A DNA stretch of 33,295 nucleotides from Actinomycetota bacterium (GTDB lineage Bacteria; Actinomycetota; Actinomycetes; Mycobacteriales; SCTD01): assembly GCA_019348355.1 (NCBI GenBank), contig JAHWJP010000015.1, positions 1-33,295 of the forward strand. Reading direction: 5' to 3'. Of this stretch, positions 1 through 7,477 are shown piece by piece (within the stretch, counting starts at the first letter, position 1; the number at the start of each line of letters is the position of its first letter). The position numbers and the translations under genes are program-made. Below the pieces are notes generated by a model. That model searched no databases and was not told the DNA's origin. It saw only the letters and a list, made by a program, of their open reading frames with translations.

Positions 1-118
1 CGATGCCGGCCGACAAGACCACCACGGTGACGATGATGAAGCCCCAGTTGGCGCCTGTGGCGAGCGTGCCTGCAGCGACGGCTACCGCGATAGCCATAAG
101 AGTGAAGGGGAGAGCCAT
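1..118 (-). CDS. small membrane protein, 3' part cut by window edge
   Basis: The reading frame starts at ATG 118 on the minus strand and runs off the left edge, so only about 39 N-terminal residues are visible. They are strongly hydrophobic (MALPFTLMAIAVAVAAG, then WGFIIVTVVVLSAGI) and look like two membrane helices, or a signal peptide plus one helix. A good ribosome binding site (AAAGGAG) lies about 14 nt upstream of the ATG, which supports the start even though the ORF track omits it. The family cannot be named from this fragment. Confidence 0.55.
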   Translation of the reverse strand, partial: MALPFTLMAIAVAVAAGTLATGANWGFIIVTVVVLSAGI

Positions 119-205
119 ATCTGTGAAATGCCCGCTCCTTTCGGGCCCGACACCTCGGCGGCGGTGACGACACAGGACCGTCATGTCGGGCGCTGAATGC
201 CGCAA

Positions 206-560
206 TCAGTTGACGTCGCCGATTTCCCGGACGGTCACCCACCGGTCCCCGCGCCGTACTTCTCCGTCTCGTCGCGGCGGACGGCTCTGCGATCAGCGTG
301 AGCGGGGTGTCGCCGTCGGCCACGCGCGCGGACGAGGATGCCCAGGCTCACCGTCGAGCGAGTCGGGGATGACGAGGAGTCGGTTACCTCCCGGCGCCCC
401 CTTGACCGCGCGACGGTAGCCCCTTGCCCAGAACGTCAAAAGTGGAGACCGAAATCTCGAGGTAGTGCGCTGCCTCCGCCACCGTGTAGAGCAGCGAGGG
501 AGAATCGATCGAGCGCCGACCGCGTCGCCCGAGGCGGGCAGCCGGACGCTCCACCGCCTG
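206..560 (-). pseudogene. decayed helix-turn-helix (DUF433/antitoxin-like) gene remnant
   Basis: On the minus strand one frame reads LLYTVAEAAHYLEISVSTFD, the look of the N-terminal helix-turn-helix of DUF433-type antitoxins and excisionase-like proteins. The expected continuation WARGYRRAV is present but in another frame, one base shifted near position 437. Further down, a third frame ends plausibly with RGDRWVTVREIGDVN and a stop at 206-208. No single open frame joins the three pieces, so I read this as a gene broken by at least two indels. Assignment of the last piece to the same gene is a guess. The rest of 119-783 shows nothing else recognisable. Confidence 0.35.
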
Positions 561-783
561 TCTCCGGCTCTCCCTGCATCTTGTGCCACGAGCCGTAACA
601 ACCGCGGCGACCGGGCACTTGCGACATGCATGAAAGGTGCGCTGACGTCCACCGTGACCCCCGGTCATGGCACGCAATGGCACGCGGGCCGAGGTCAGCA
701 GCGGAGGCCGTGGCTCTGTCGCACTGCGTAGGAGCGGCGGCGGCGGCGCGCGAGAGCGCCCCCGCCGCCGCACCCGGCTCCGG

Positions 784-1335
784 CTAGTGCGAGCTGTGCG
801 CTGGGCTGCGATCGCGCGAGGAGTTGACGAGTTCGGCGATGCCGTACACGGCGGCCAGGCCGGCCGTGTACCAGGTGATCAGGCCACTGCCGAGCGTGTT
901 GCCGTGGAGGAACTGCCCGAGGCCGATGAAGACCACCGGCCAGGCGACGCTGGCGGCGCTGACCGCCCAGCCACGGCTGGCGAGGTAGGCGGCGATGAGG
1001 GCGCCGAGGCCGATAGCGAGCGTCGTCATGCCGCCCGCCCAGCTGACCTCGATGTTGTTCTCGATCACCTTCGAGGTGCCCCAGGCGGTGACGACGAGCC
1101 CGGCTCCCCAGAGCGGGCTGCGCGGGCCGGTCACGGCAGCGGCCGCGATGAAGGCCAGCCCGATGAGCAACGGGGCGAAGTAGTAGTCGAGCGGGCCGAT
1201 CGGCTTCACGAGCAGCGCGATGACGGCGGCGCCGACGAGCAGGACCAAACCTCGCCGGCGCATGTCGCCCGACGACATGCTGTCGTCGGAGTGGGAAAGC
1301 AGTCCGTCCCGTTGATCGGTCGATGTGGCGGTCAT
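784..1335 (-). CDS. conserved-looking multi-pass membrane protein of unknown function
   Basis: I place the start at ATG 1335 (MTATSTDQRDGLL), giving 183 aa, because GGGAGGT lies just upstream. The longer ORF-track start at 1617 adds a sequence that does not look like protein. A short polar N-terminus of about 30 residues is followed by roughly five hydrophobic segments: LVLLVGAAVIALLV, YYFAPLLIGLAFIAAAAV, MTTLAIGLGALIAAYLA, a WPVVFIGLGQFL segment and LITWYTAGLAAVYGIAELV. I do not recognise the family. It points away from the grd operon across a roughly 300-nt gap and is probably unrelated to it. Confidence 0.7.
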   Translation of the reverse strand: MTATSTDQRDGLLSHSDDSMSSGDMRRRGLVLLVGAAVIALLVKPIGPLDYYFAPLLIGLAFIAAAAVTGPRSPLWGAGLVVTAWGTSKVIENNIEVSWAGGMTTLAIGLGALIAAYLASRGWAVSAASVAWPVVFIGLGQFLHGNTLGSGLITWYTAGLAAVYGIAELVNSSRDRSPAHSSH

Positions 1336-1631
1336 GAGACCTCCCGGTCCTAGGTGTGGACCTCGGCCTGGATGCCGGCGCCCCGCTTGTTTCCTTGCCC
1401 TTAGGAATAAGTCGTTATGCGGCCACGCGCTAGGTGTCACGTAACGGTCACAACCACCCAGACCTGGTCGCGAGCCCCGCCGAGCGGTTGGAAGTCGACG
1501 CCGACAGGCCGGCGCCGCTGACGACGGGCGTTCAGGAACGCGCACTCCTGGGTGGCCGACAGGCGTGGGGTGCGAACCGCGCGACGACGGGACCAGAGCC
1601 AGCCGCCCGGCCGTCATGGCAGTATGCGCAC
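1336..1631. other. intergenic region upstream of grdE
   Basis: This divergent gap must hold the promoter of the grd operon and that of the membrane protein on the left. The open frames crossing it (1434 onward on plus, up to 1617 on minus) read as low-complexity sequence without family features, so I treat them as noncoding. A weak plus-strand promoter-like pair, TTGCCC at 1395 and TATGCG at 1416 with a 15-nt spacer, is the best I can see and is not convincing. No riboswitch or terminator is obvious. Confidence 0.4.
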
Positions 1632-2885
1632 GTGGCGCTCACCAGGCTGGTGCATCAGGTCCGAGAGGTCGGCTTCGGACAGCGGACCAGCTTCGCCGAC
1701 GGGGTGCTGACCGTCTCGGCCGACGAGGCCCGCGGTGTGCTGGCCGACGAGGCACTGGCCAGCGTGCAGCTCTCGTGGGTCTCGCCCGGCCAGAGCGCCC
1801 GCATCGTCAAGGTCCTCGACGCCGTCGAGCCACGGAGCAAGGGGCCCGGCGGAGGCGGCATCTTTCCCGGCTTCGTCGGTCCCGCGCGCCCGCAGGGCGG
1901 CGGCGAGACGCACGTGTTGCGAGGCGCCACCGTGGTCACGGCAGGGTTCCTGCCGCGGGCTCAGGAGGCGCTGGTCGACCTCAGCGGGCCGGCGGCAGCG
2001 CTGTCGCCGCTGGGTGCGACACACAACCTGGTCGTCGAGTTCACCCCCGCGGAGGGAGCGCCGTGGGAACGGGTGGACGCGGCGCTGCGCCGCGGCGCGC
2101 TTCGGCTGGCGGCCGCACTGGCAGAGGCGTCCCTGGACGCGGCCCCCGACGCCGTCGAAGAGCTTCCCTCGCCCTCAGCCGGGGCCAGGGGCGGGGACCT
2201 GCCCCGGATCGGCGTCGTCACCAACCTGCAGACCCAGGGCTCGTTCAAGGACGTCTTCGTCTACGGGCGCAGCTTCGGCGCCGGCTTGCCCACCCTGCTC
2301 GATCCCGGTGAGCTCGACGACGGTGCAGTGGTGAGTGGGCAGTTCGGCCACCCGGCCTTGAAGAACCCGACCTTCATGCACCAGAACCATCCGGTCGTCG
2401 ATGAGCTGCGGCGCCGGCACGGCAACGACGTGGAGTTCGCGGGCCTGGTCATCTGTCCGGAGCCCGTCGAGCAGGGCGCCAAGGAGCTGATCTCGCTGTT
2501 CGCCGCGAAGGTGTGTGCCGCCGCCGGCTTCGACGCCGCCATCGTCACCAAAGAGGGCGGCGGTAACGCTGACGCCGACGTGGCCTTGAAGATGGACGCG
2601 CTCGTCGACCTCGGCATCCAACCCGTGGGCCTCTACGCCGAGATGGCCGGCGCAGACGGCACCGGGCCCTCGGTGGTCGTGGCACCCGAGCGGGCCACGG
2701 CGATGGTCAGCACGGGCAACTACGACCATGTCCTGCACCTGCCGGAGATGGAGAAGGCGTACGGCGGGGAGCAGTTCGCCCTGGTGAAGGCCCCGGCGGC
2801 GGCATCGTTCGAGGTGCCCACTGCCGTGGTCTACTGCGCTCTCAGTCCGCTCGGCTGGGGCCGCATTGCCGCCCGCTCCGGCTGA
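1632..2885 (+). CDS. grdE: glycine/sarcosine/betaine reductase component B, alpha/beta-proprotein-like subunit (GrdE family)
   Basis: GrdE-type proteins form the substrate-binding part of reductase protein B together with selenoprotein GrdB. Family features are visible along its length: an N-terminal VREVGFGQRTSFADGVL, the glycine run GPGGGGIFPGF, GETHVLRGATVVTAGF, then TQGSFKDVFVYG, DDGAVVSG and the strongly conserved MHQNHPVVDELRRRHG. I prefer GTG 1632 (417 aa) over the track start at 1434 because family members begin close to this point; no strong ribosome binding site decides it. Clostridial GrdE is cleaved at a cysteine in the segment between DGA(I/V)VSG and HQN(N/H)PV, giving a pyruvoyl group. 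Here that segment reads QFGHPALKNPTF and has no cysteine, so classical processing looks impossible. It is first in the operon, 50 nt before grdB. Confidence 0.88.
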   Translation: MALTRLVHQVREVGFGQRTSFADGVLTVSADEARGVLADEALASVQLSWVSPGQSARIVKVLDAVEPRSKGPGGGGIFPGFVGPARPQGGGETHVLRGATVVTAGFLPRAQEALVDLSGPAAALSPLGATHNLVVEFTPAEGAPWERVDAALRRGALRLAAALAEASLDAAPDAVEELPSPSAGARGGDLPRIGVVTNLQTQGSFKDVFVYGRSFGAGLPTLLDPGELDDGAVVSGQFGHPALKNPTFMHQNHPVVDELRRRHGNDVEFAGLVICPEPVEQGAKELISLFAAKVCAAAGFDAAIVTKEGGGNADADVALKMDALVDLGIQPVGLYAEMAGADGTGPSVVVAPERATAMVSTGNYDHVLHLPEMEKAYGGEQFALVKAPAAASFEVPTAVVYCALSPLGWGRIAARSG

Positions 2886-2935
2886 GGTTTACCCTTCGGC
2901 CTGATGGGCCTGGATCGCTGTTGGAGGTGTCCGTC

Positions 2936-4258
2936 ATGGCCAGGATCGTGCACTACATCAACCAGTTCTTCGCCGGCGTCGGTGGTGAGGATCAGGCGGG
3001 AGCCGGGCCGGTCCTGCTCGAAGGTCCCGCTGGCCCCGGCCGGCGACTGGCCGAGCTGGTGGCGCCCGAGCACGAGATCGTGGCCACCGTTTGGTGCGGG
3101 GACGACGTCGCGGCGGACAAGGTCGACGAGATCGTCGGACTGGTGCGCTCGGTCGACCCGGACCTGGTGGTGGCCGGTCCAGCGTTCACCAGCGGCCGCT
3201 ACGGCCTGGCCTGTGCCCGGGTGGTGGCCGCTGCCCACTCGGTAGGCGTGGCCAGCGTGGCCTCGATGCACGAGGACAATCCCGGGCTGGACGAGGCCGG
3301 CGCGGCGGCCGTGGTGGCCAGCGGCGAGGTGGCCCGGCGCATGGCCCCCTCCCTCGAGCGTCTGGCCGCCGGCATCCAACGCCTGCTCGCCGGCGAGACG
3401 CTGACCGCCGAGGACGGGCGCATCGGCGCAGCGGCCCGACTGACGGTCGTGACCGACGACAATGCCGCAACGCGCGCCGTCGACCTAGCACTTGCCCGGC
3501 TCGGCGGCGATTCGGCCGCGACCGAGATCCCCCTGCCCCGCTTCGACCGGGTCACGCCGGCGGCGCCGGTTGCGGACGCCTCCACGGTGATGCTCGCCCT
3601 CGTTTCCGAAGGCGGGCTGGTCGTCGCCGACAACCCCGACGGCCTCGAGTCTGCCCGTGCCACGAAGTGGCTCCGCTACCCCCTCGAGGACCGCGACGCC
3701 TTGGCGGCTGGAGACTACATGTCGGTGCACGGCGGCTTCTCGACCGCCTGGGCGAATGAGGATCCTCACCGCATCCTGCCCCTCGACGCCGCGCGCGAGC
3801 TCGAGGCCGAGGGGGCGATCGGCGAGCTGCTCGGGGAGTACTTCGTCACCACGGGTAACGGCACCTCGGTGGCCAATGCCCGCCGCTTCGGCGTCGAGTG
3901 GGCCGCCGACCTGCGCCGCTCCGGCGCGCGGGCCGCGATCCTGACCGCCACTTGAGGTACGGGAACGCGTTGCGGGTCAACGCTAGCGAAGGAGTTGGAG
4001 CGGGCCGGGATCCCTACGGCGCTGCTCTGCAATCTGGTGTCGATCGCCGAGCGGGTGGGGGCGCCCCGCATCGTGCGCACCCGGGGCATCCCGTATCCCA
4101 CGGGGGACCCCTCGCTCGACGTGGACGCGGAGAAGCGGTGGCGCCGCGAGCTTGTCGACTGTGCGCTCGAGGCGCTGCAGACCGAGGTGCAAGAGCCCAC
4201 GGTTTTCGAGGCCGGCCAGGCCCGTGTGGCCGCAGCGGCTGGGGCGGACCATGCCTGA
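2936..4258 (+). CDS. grdB: selenoprotein: glycine/sarcosine/betaine reductase component B, GrdB family (in-frame UGA = Sec340)
   Basis: GrdB carries the selenocysteine of protein B and acts with GrdE on the amino-group substrate before passing the carboxymethyl group to GrdA. The protein opens with ARIVHYINQFFAGVGGE, typical of GrdB, and continues with PDLVVAGPAFTSGRYG, SVHGGFSTAWANEDPHRILP and TGNGTSVANARRFG. The ORF track stops at TGA 3953-3955, but the next codons read GTGTRCGSTLAKELERAG and run on to a GrdB-like end at 4258. Clostridial GrdB has ILTST-U-GTCTRCG at this point, so TGA encodes Sec340 of 440 residues. Start ATG 2936 has GGAGG about 9 nt upstream. The usual UxxCxxC is UxxGxxC here. 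grdC overlaps its end by 8 nt. Confidence 0.93.
3953..3983 (+). promoter_or_regulatory. Sec UGA codon and bacterial SECIS-like hairpin in grdB
   Basis: Eleven nt after TGA 3953-3955 there is a perfect six-pair stem, GCGTTG (3967-3972) with CAACGC (3978-3983), closing the five-nt loop CGGGT. A short stem-loop with G and U in the apical loop about 18-22 nt after the UGA is what SelB recognises in bacterial selenoprotein mRNAs. The hairpin lies inside the coding sequence, as bacterial SECIS elements do. The stem is seen directly; SelB recognition is inferred. Confidence 0.75.
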
Positions 4259-5675
4259 GGTGGTGATCTCCGGCGCCAGCCAGGTGCTTGCCCACGTGCC
4301 CTCCTTGGCTCGGCACGGCTCCAAGCCCCGACGGGAGCTCGCCAAGTCCGAAGAGGTGGCCACCCAGTTCACCTCGTCGTTGCGCAGCTTCGATGATGCG
4401 GTCGCCTATGCCGCCAACCAGGCGTACGTGAACGCGCTGCACCCGCGCGACCTGCCGCCCCGCCCCTGGTGGGGCGACGCCGCAGCCGACGGTGCCTCCC
4501 GCTGGAGCCGGTCGGGCGAGATCATGCCGGAAGGTGAGTTCCTCGGGCTGTTGGCGGGCGTCGACGACTTCAACCTGCTCACCCTCTCCGCCGACGCCGC
4601 CGCGCGCGCCGCCGCTGACCTGGCGCGCCACCCGCTCGCCAAGCGGCTGGACCTCGAACGCGTGGAGCGCGCCGGCGGTGACGTGGACGCGGTGGCTGCC
4701 GAGCCCGGTGCCCTGAGCGTGATCGACAGCGGGGCCGCCTTCCGGTGCGGGGAGCTGGACGACGAGGCGCTCGCCGCCCACGTACTGCTCGACAATCTGG
4801 CGGCCAAGGCAACTGCCACGTTGGCGCTGCTGCACCTGCTCGAAAACAGCGGCATCGACCCGACGTCCATCGACTACGTCCTCGGCTGCGGGGAGGAGGC
4901 CATCGGCGACCGCTACCAGCGAGGCGGCGGCAACATGGCCAAGGCCGTCGCGGCCGCGGCCGGGCTCACCCAGGCGTCGGGAGCCGACGTCAAGAACTTC
5001 TGCGCCGCGCCCGTTCCCGCGTTGGTCATCGCCGCCAGCCTCGTGTCGGCCGGGGTCTTCGGCCGGGTGGCGGTCGTCGCCGGGGGTTCCATGGCCAAGC
5101 TCGGGATGAAGTTCCAGGGGCATCTGAAGAATCAGATGCCCGTGCTCGAAGATGGCCTCGGCGGGACGGCGACGATCGTCGAGGCAGACGACGGCTCCTC
5201 CCCCCGCATCCGGCTGGACAGCGTCGGCAAGCACCCGGTGACCGCTGGCGGCTCCAATCCGGCGGTGATGGAGGCGCTGGTGGTGAAGCCCTTGGCGAGC
5301 CTGGGCATGCCGATGACGGCCGTCGACGACTACGCCACCGAGCTGCACAACCCCGAGCTGACCGAGCCCCAGGGCAGCGGCAACGTCCCCGAGCGGAACT
5401 ACCGGACCATCGCGGCGCTCGCGGCGCGCAGGGGTGACATCGCCAAGGACGACATCGCCGCCTTCGTCGCCGAACGGGGGATGCCCGGCTACAGCCCGAC
5501 GCAGGGTCACCTCGCGTCGTCGCTGTGCTACGTTCCGCACGCGCTGGACCGGCTGACGACCGGGTCGGCAGACCGGGTAATGCTGATCGCCAAGGGCAGC
5601 CTGTTCCTCGGCAGGGTGTGCCAGTTGTCGGATGGGATGAGCGTGATGCTGGAACGGAATCAGGTGTCGGCATGA
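4251..5675 (+). CDS. grdC: glycine reductase complex component C, beta subunit-like (GrdC; thiolase/KAS-III-like fold)
   Basis: GrdC takes the carboxymethyl group from selenoprotein A as an acyl thioester; in clostridia it then works with GrdD to release acetyl phosphate. I start it at ATG 4251 (MPEVVISGASQVLAH), which overlaps the end of grdB by 8 nt. The track start at 4152 would overlap conserved grdB sequence. The 474 residues carry GrdC features: the FDDAVAYAANQAYVNALHP region, AKATATLALLHLLENSGIDP, NQMPVLEDGLGGTATIVEAD, YSPTQGHLASSLCYVPHAL and IAKGSLFLGRV near the end. KNFCAAPVPALVIAA contains the likely active-site cysteine. The protein is somewhat shorter than clostridial GrdC. No grdD follows; trxA starts at the overlapping ATGA. 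Confidence 0.92.
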   Translation: MPEVVISGASQVLAHVPSLARHGSKPRRELAKSEEVATQFTSSLRSFDDAVAYAANQAYVNALHPRDLPPRPWWGDAAADGASRWSRSGEIMPEGEFLGLLAGVDDFNLLTLSADAAARAAADLARHPLAKRLDLERVERAGGDVDAVAAEPGALSVIDSGAAFRCGELDDEALAAHVLLDNLAAKATATLALLHLLENSGIDPTSIDYVLGCGEEAIGDRYQRGGGNMAKAVAAAAGLTQASGADVKNFCAAPVPALVIAASLVSAGVFGRVAVVAGGSMAKLGMKFQGHLKNQMPVLEDGLGGTATIVEADDGSSPRIRLDSVGKHPVTAGGSNPAVMEALVVKPLASLGMPMTAVDDYATELHNPELTEPQGSGNVPERNYRTIAALAARRGDIAKDDIAAFVAERGMPGYSPTQGHLASSLCYVPHALDRLTTGSADRVMLIAKGSLFLGRVCQLSDGMSVMLERNQVSA

Positions 5676-6013
5676 CCGGGTCCGCCGGCATCGTGGACGC
5701 GACGGGAAGCGACTTTCGCGACCTGGTCGCCGAAGGCACCGTGCTCGTCGACGTGTGGGGACCCCAGTGTCAGCCCTGCAAGGTGCTCCTCCCCCATGTC
5801 GAGGCTCTCGCCGAGAAGTACGCCGGTGACATGCGGGTGATCAAGGTAGAAGCGCCCAAGGCCCGTCGGCTGTGCATGGAGCTCGGCATCATGGGCCTCC
5901 CTGCCTTTTTGTTGTTCCGTGACGGTGAAGAAGTAGGTCGGCTGGCCGACCCTTCGCTGTCGCCGGAAGGGCTGAACACGTGGTTGGACGAGCAGCGGAA
6001 GGAGGTGAGTTAG
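5672..6013 (+). CDS. trxA: Grd-associated thioredoxin
   Basis: This 113-aa thioredoxin presumably reduces the selenenyl-sulfide of GrdA after turnover. The active site WGPQCQPCKVLLPHVEAL has the form W-x-P-x-C-x-P-C, close to the CEPC-type sites of thioredoxins encoded in glycine reductase operons rather than the usual WCGPC. APKARRLCMELGIMGLPAFLL holds the cis-proline (LPAF) and one extra cysteine. The start is ATG 5672, overlapping the grdC stop as ATGA; the longer track start lies inside grdC. No thioredoxin reductase gene is present in the window, so the reductant must be encoded elsewhere. Confidence 0.92.
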   Translation: MTGSAGIVDATGSDFRDLVAEGTVLVDVWGPQCQPCKVLLPHVEALAEKYAGDMRVIKVEAPKARRLCMELGIMGLPAFLLFRDGEEVGRLADPSLSPEGLNTWLDEQRKEVS

Positions 6014-6016
6014 CCC

Positions 6017-6466
6017 ATGCTTCAGGACCGACAGGTCATCGCTCTCGGAGAGCGTGACGGCATCTCAGGGACGGCCATCGCGGCCTGCGCCAAGGCAGCC
6101 GGAGCCGAGGTGGCCTTCATGGCGACCGAGTGCTTCGTTTGAACGGCGTCAGGAGCCATGGACCTGCAGAGCCAGGAGGCCATCCTCCGGCTCACTAAGG
6201 CCAACGATCCCAGCGCACTGGTCGTGCTGCTCGGGGCCCCCGATCCGGAGGCCGCCGAGATCTCAGCCGAGACGGTGATCAAGGGGGATCCGGCTTATGC
6301 AGGTGCCTTGGCAGGGGTCCAGTTGGGCCTCGAGGTGTACCACGTGCTTGACGACGCCGTGAAGGCTGAGGTGCCGGACGACGTCTGGGAAGAGCAGATC
6401 GGGCTGATGGCCGACGTGCTCGACGCCGAGGCCTTGACTGCCGCCGTGCGCTCGATGCACTCCTGA
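6017..6466 (+). CDS. grdA: selenoprotein A of the glycine reductase complex (GrdA; in-frame UGA = Sec42)
   Basis: GrdA is the small redox carrier that accepts the carboxymethyl group on its selenocysteine and delivers it to GrdC. ATG 6017 follows the trxA stop by 3 nt, with AAGGAGG upstream. The frame reads LQDRQVIALGERDGISG, then ECFV-TGA-TASGAMDL, then YAGALAGVQLGLEVYHVLDD, and ends at 6466, giving 149 residues. Clostridial GrdA has CFVUTAAGAMDL, so TGA 6140-6142 is Sec42 in the CxxU redox motif. The ORF track shows only the part after the UGA, starting at ATG 6158, which would lack the redox centre. The N-terminal half is as well conserved as the rest, so this is no pseudogene. Confidence 0.95.
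6140..6173 (+). promoter_or_regulatory. Sec UGA codon and SECIS-like hairpin in grdA
   Basis: After TGA 6140-6142 a two-part stem can form: GGC 6145-6147 with GCC 6171-6173, an internal loop, then CAGG 6150-6153 with CCTG 6163-6166 around the nine-nt loop AGCCATGGA. The apical loop lies 12-20 nt after the UGA. It is weaker than the grdB hairpin, and an alternative CCTG/CAGG pairing with 6173-6176 exists, so the exact structure is uncertain. Confidence 0.55.
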
Positions 6467-6545
6467 GCGCCGGCTGCAGCCAGCGTCTCCACGGCTGGCC
6501 GTCGCTTGCGCTGGCCACCTCCTGTGAACGGACACGTCGCCAGAC

Positions 6546-6912
6546 CTACCCGACGGGCAGACCGAGGCTTGCGAACCGGTCACATCGCATGCTGCGTGCG
6601 CTGGCATCGAGCCAGAACAGGCATACGACGGCACAGCGTTCGGCGTGTTCGTCGAAGTGCTCGCTGCTGGGAATCACGGCCTGCCAGTACTTGGCGACCC
6701 AGGTACCTGTCGGGCGTCGCCGTAGAGGTCGGTGGCGCGCGTGAACAACCGGTCGAGGACGTAGACCCGAAGATCTTCGAGCGGGTGTTGCTCCCGCCGA
6801 TCACGTCGCCGAACCGTCGCCGGTTGAACAGCTCGGCCGCGATGTCCGGCATCGTCTCGCCCTCGATGGCGTCCACCGTGTTGATGCCCTCGCAGGTTTC
6901 CAAGCTGTTCAT
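6546..6912 (-). pseudogene. unidentified broken gene, three frames
   Basis: Reading the minus strand, protein-like sequence switches frame twice. ATG 6912 gives MNSLETCEGINTVDAIEGE, then IAAELFNRRRFGDVIGGSN. One frame over comes DLRVYVLDRLFTRATDLYG. A third frame gives WVAKYWQAVIPSSEHFDEHA and CAVVCLFWLDASARSMRCD, ending in TAG at 6546-6548. The pieces are in order and have ordinary amino-acid composition, unlike the arginine/proline-rich shadow frames, so this was probably one gene. I do not recognise the family. Its 5' end abuts the integrase remnant on the other strand. Confidence 0.4.
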
Positions 6913-7078
6913 CGCCCTCAGCCAAGCCGCTGGCCTGCCAGGATCGTGCTGCACGGCCTGCGCCACGCACGCGACCCACGCCCTCGCCGCCGGGGTGCCG
7001 ATCACCGTCGTAGCGAACTGGCTCGGTCACTCCCGCTCGTCGTTCACGGCCGACACCTACACCCGCGTCCTCCCCTGA
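6888..7078 (+). pseudogene. tyrosine recombinase (phage-type integrase), C-terminal remnant
   Basis: The end of ORF 6506-7078 reads VSKLFIALSQAAGLP and then THALAAGVPITVVANWLGHS and FTADTYTRVLP. These match the last 60 or so residues of phage-type tyrosine integrases, including the LGHS box and the TYT tyrosine. Between them the frame gives GSCCTACATHATH, but a frame one base away gives IVLHGLRHA, the HxLRH catalytic box. Two small compensating deletions have therefore scrambled that box. The catalytic domain upstream is missing and the preceding part of the ORF is noise. This is a dead integrase fragment. Confidence 0.7.
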
Positions 7079-7154
7079 GGTGGACAAGGAAGCTGCGGAT
7101 CTCATCGCCGTTGGTGAAGCTCGCTGGCGGTGCAGCCGGACCAGCCGCGGGCGA

Positions 7155-7454
7155 CTAGGCGCCGGCTATGTCAGCCTTTTTGGCGTTCGTCCTCTTAACC
7201 GCCTTTTCCGCCGTGCGCTTGAGGGGCACCGTCGTCGCCTGCTGACTGTCGTAGTCGGCGCGGTTGGCGAGATCAGCCTTGACGTGAGGCTGTTCTGCCA
7301 GGAGCGCGAGGTGGTCGGTCAGCAGCCCGTAGGCGTACGCGTTCGGCGTGATTTGTCTCAGGTGCGCGGCAGCATCCAGCACGTCCCTCTGCGGCTGCGT
7401 GAGGCGAAGCAGCAAGGTGGCTGAGCGCGGCTGCTCCGCCTTCGCTCTGCCCAT
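7155..7454 (-). CDS. small ribbon-helix-helix-like protein (possible antitoxin or autoregulator)
   Basis: The 99-aa protein starts at ATG 7454 with GGAGG about 6 nt upstream. A conserved-looking core, SATLLLRLTQPQRDVLDAAA followed by LRQITPNAYAYGLLTDHLAL, has the strand-helix-helix pattern of CopG/DUF1778-type ribbon-helix-helix proteins. The C-terminal 30 residues are lysine/arginine/alanine-rich and probably disordered. It is transcribed divergently from the DUF5678/retropepsin-like pair across a region containing repeated GTATC elements, which would suit an autoregulating DNA-binding protein. The fold call is by eye; no toxin partner is next to it on the same strand. Confidence 0.5.
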   Translation of the reverse strand: MGRAKAEQPRSATLLLRLTQPQRDVLDAAAHLRQITPNAYAYGLLTDHLALLAEQPHVKADLANRADYDSQQATTVPLKRTAEKAVKRTNAKKADIAGA

Positions 7455-7477
7455 GCCAGCCTCCGGCGCGTCAACGT

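Noticed and set aside
1434-1631. N-terminal extension of GrdE by 66 residues
   Set aside because: The extra sequence lacks family similarity and GrdE proteins begin near GTG 1632.
2921-3955. Truncated GrdB ending at TGA 3955 (ORF track version)
   Set aside because: The sequence after TGA is conserved GrdB C-terminus in the same frame, so TGA is read as selenocysteine.
4014-5540. A 508-aa minus-strand ORF
   Set aside because: Antisense shadow of grdC; composition is that of a non-coding frame and grdC is clearly conserved.
6158-6466. Short 102-aa protein starting MDLQSQEAIL
   Set aside because: It is the C-terminal part of GrdA; the N-terminal CFVU half is present in frame upstream with its own ribosome binding site.
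6466-6520. Terminator after grdA (GGCTGCAGCC and CAGCC...GGCTG inverted repeats)
   Set aside because: Hairpins are possible but there is no T tract, and such repeats are common at this GC content.
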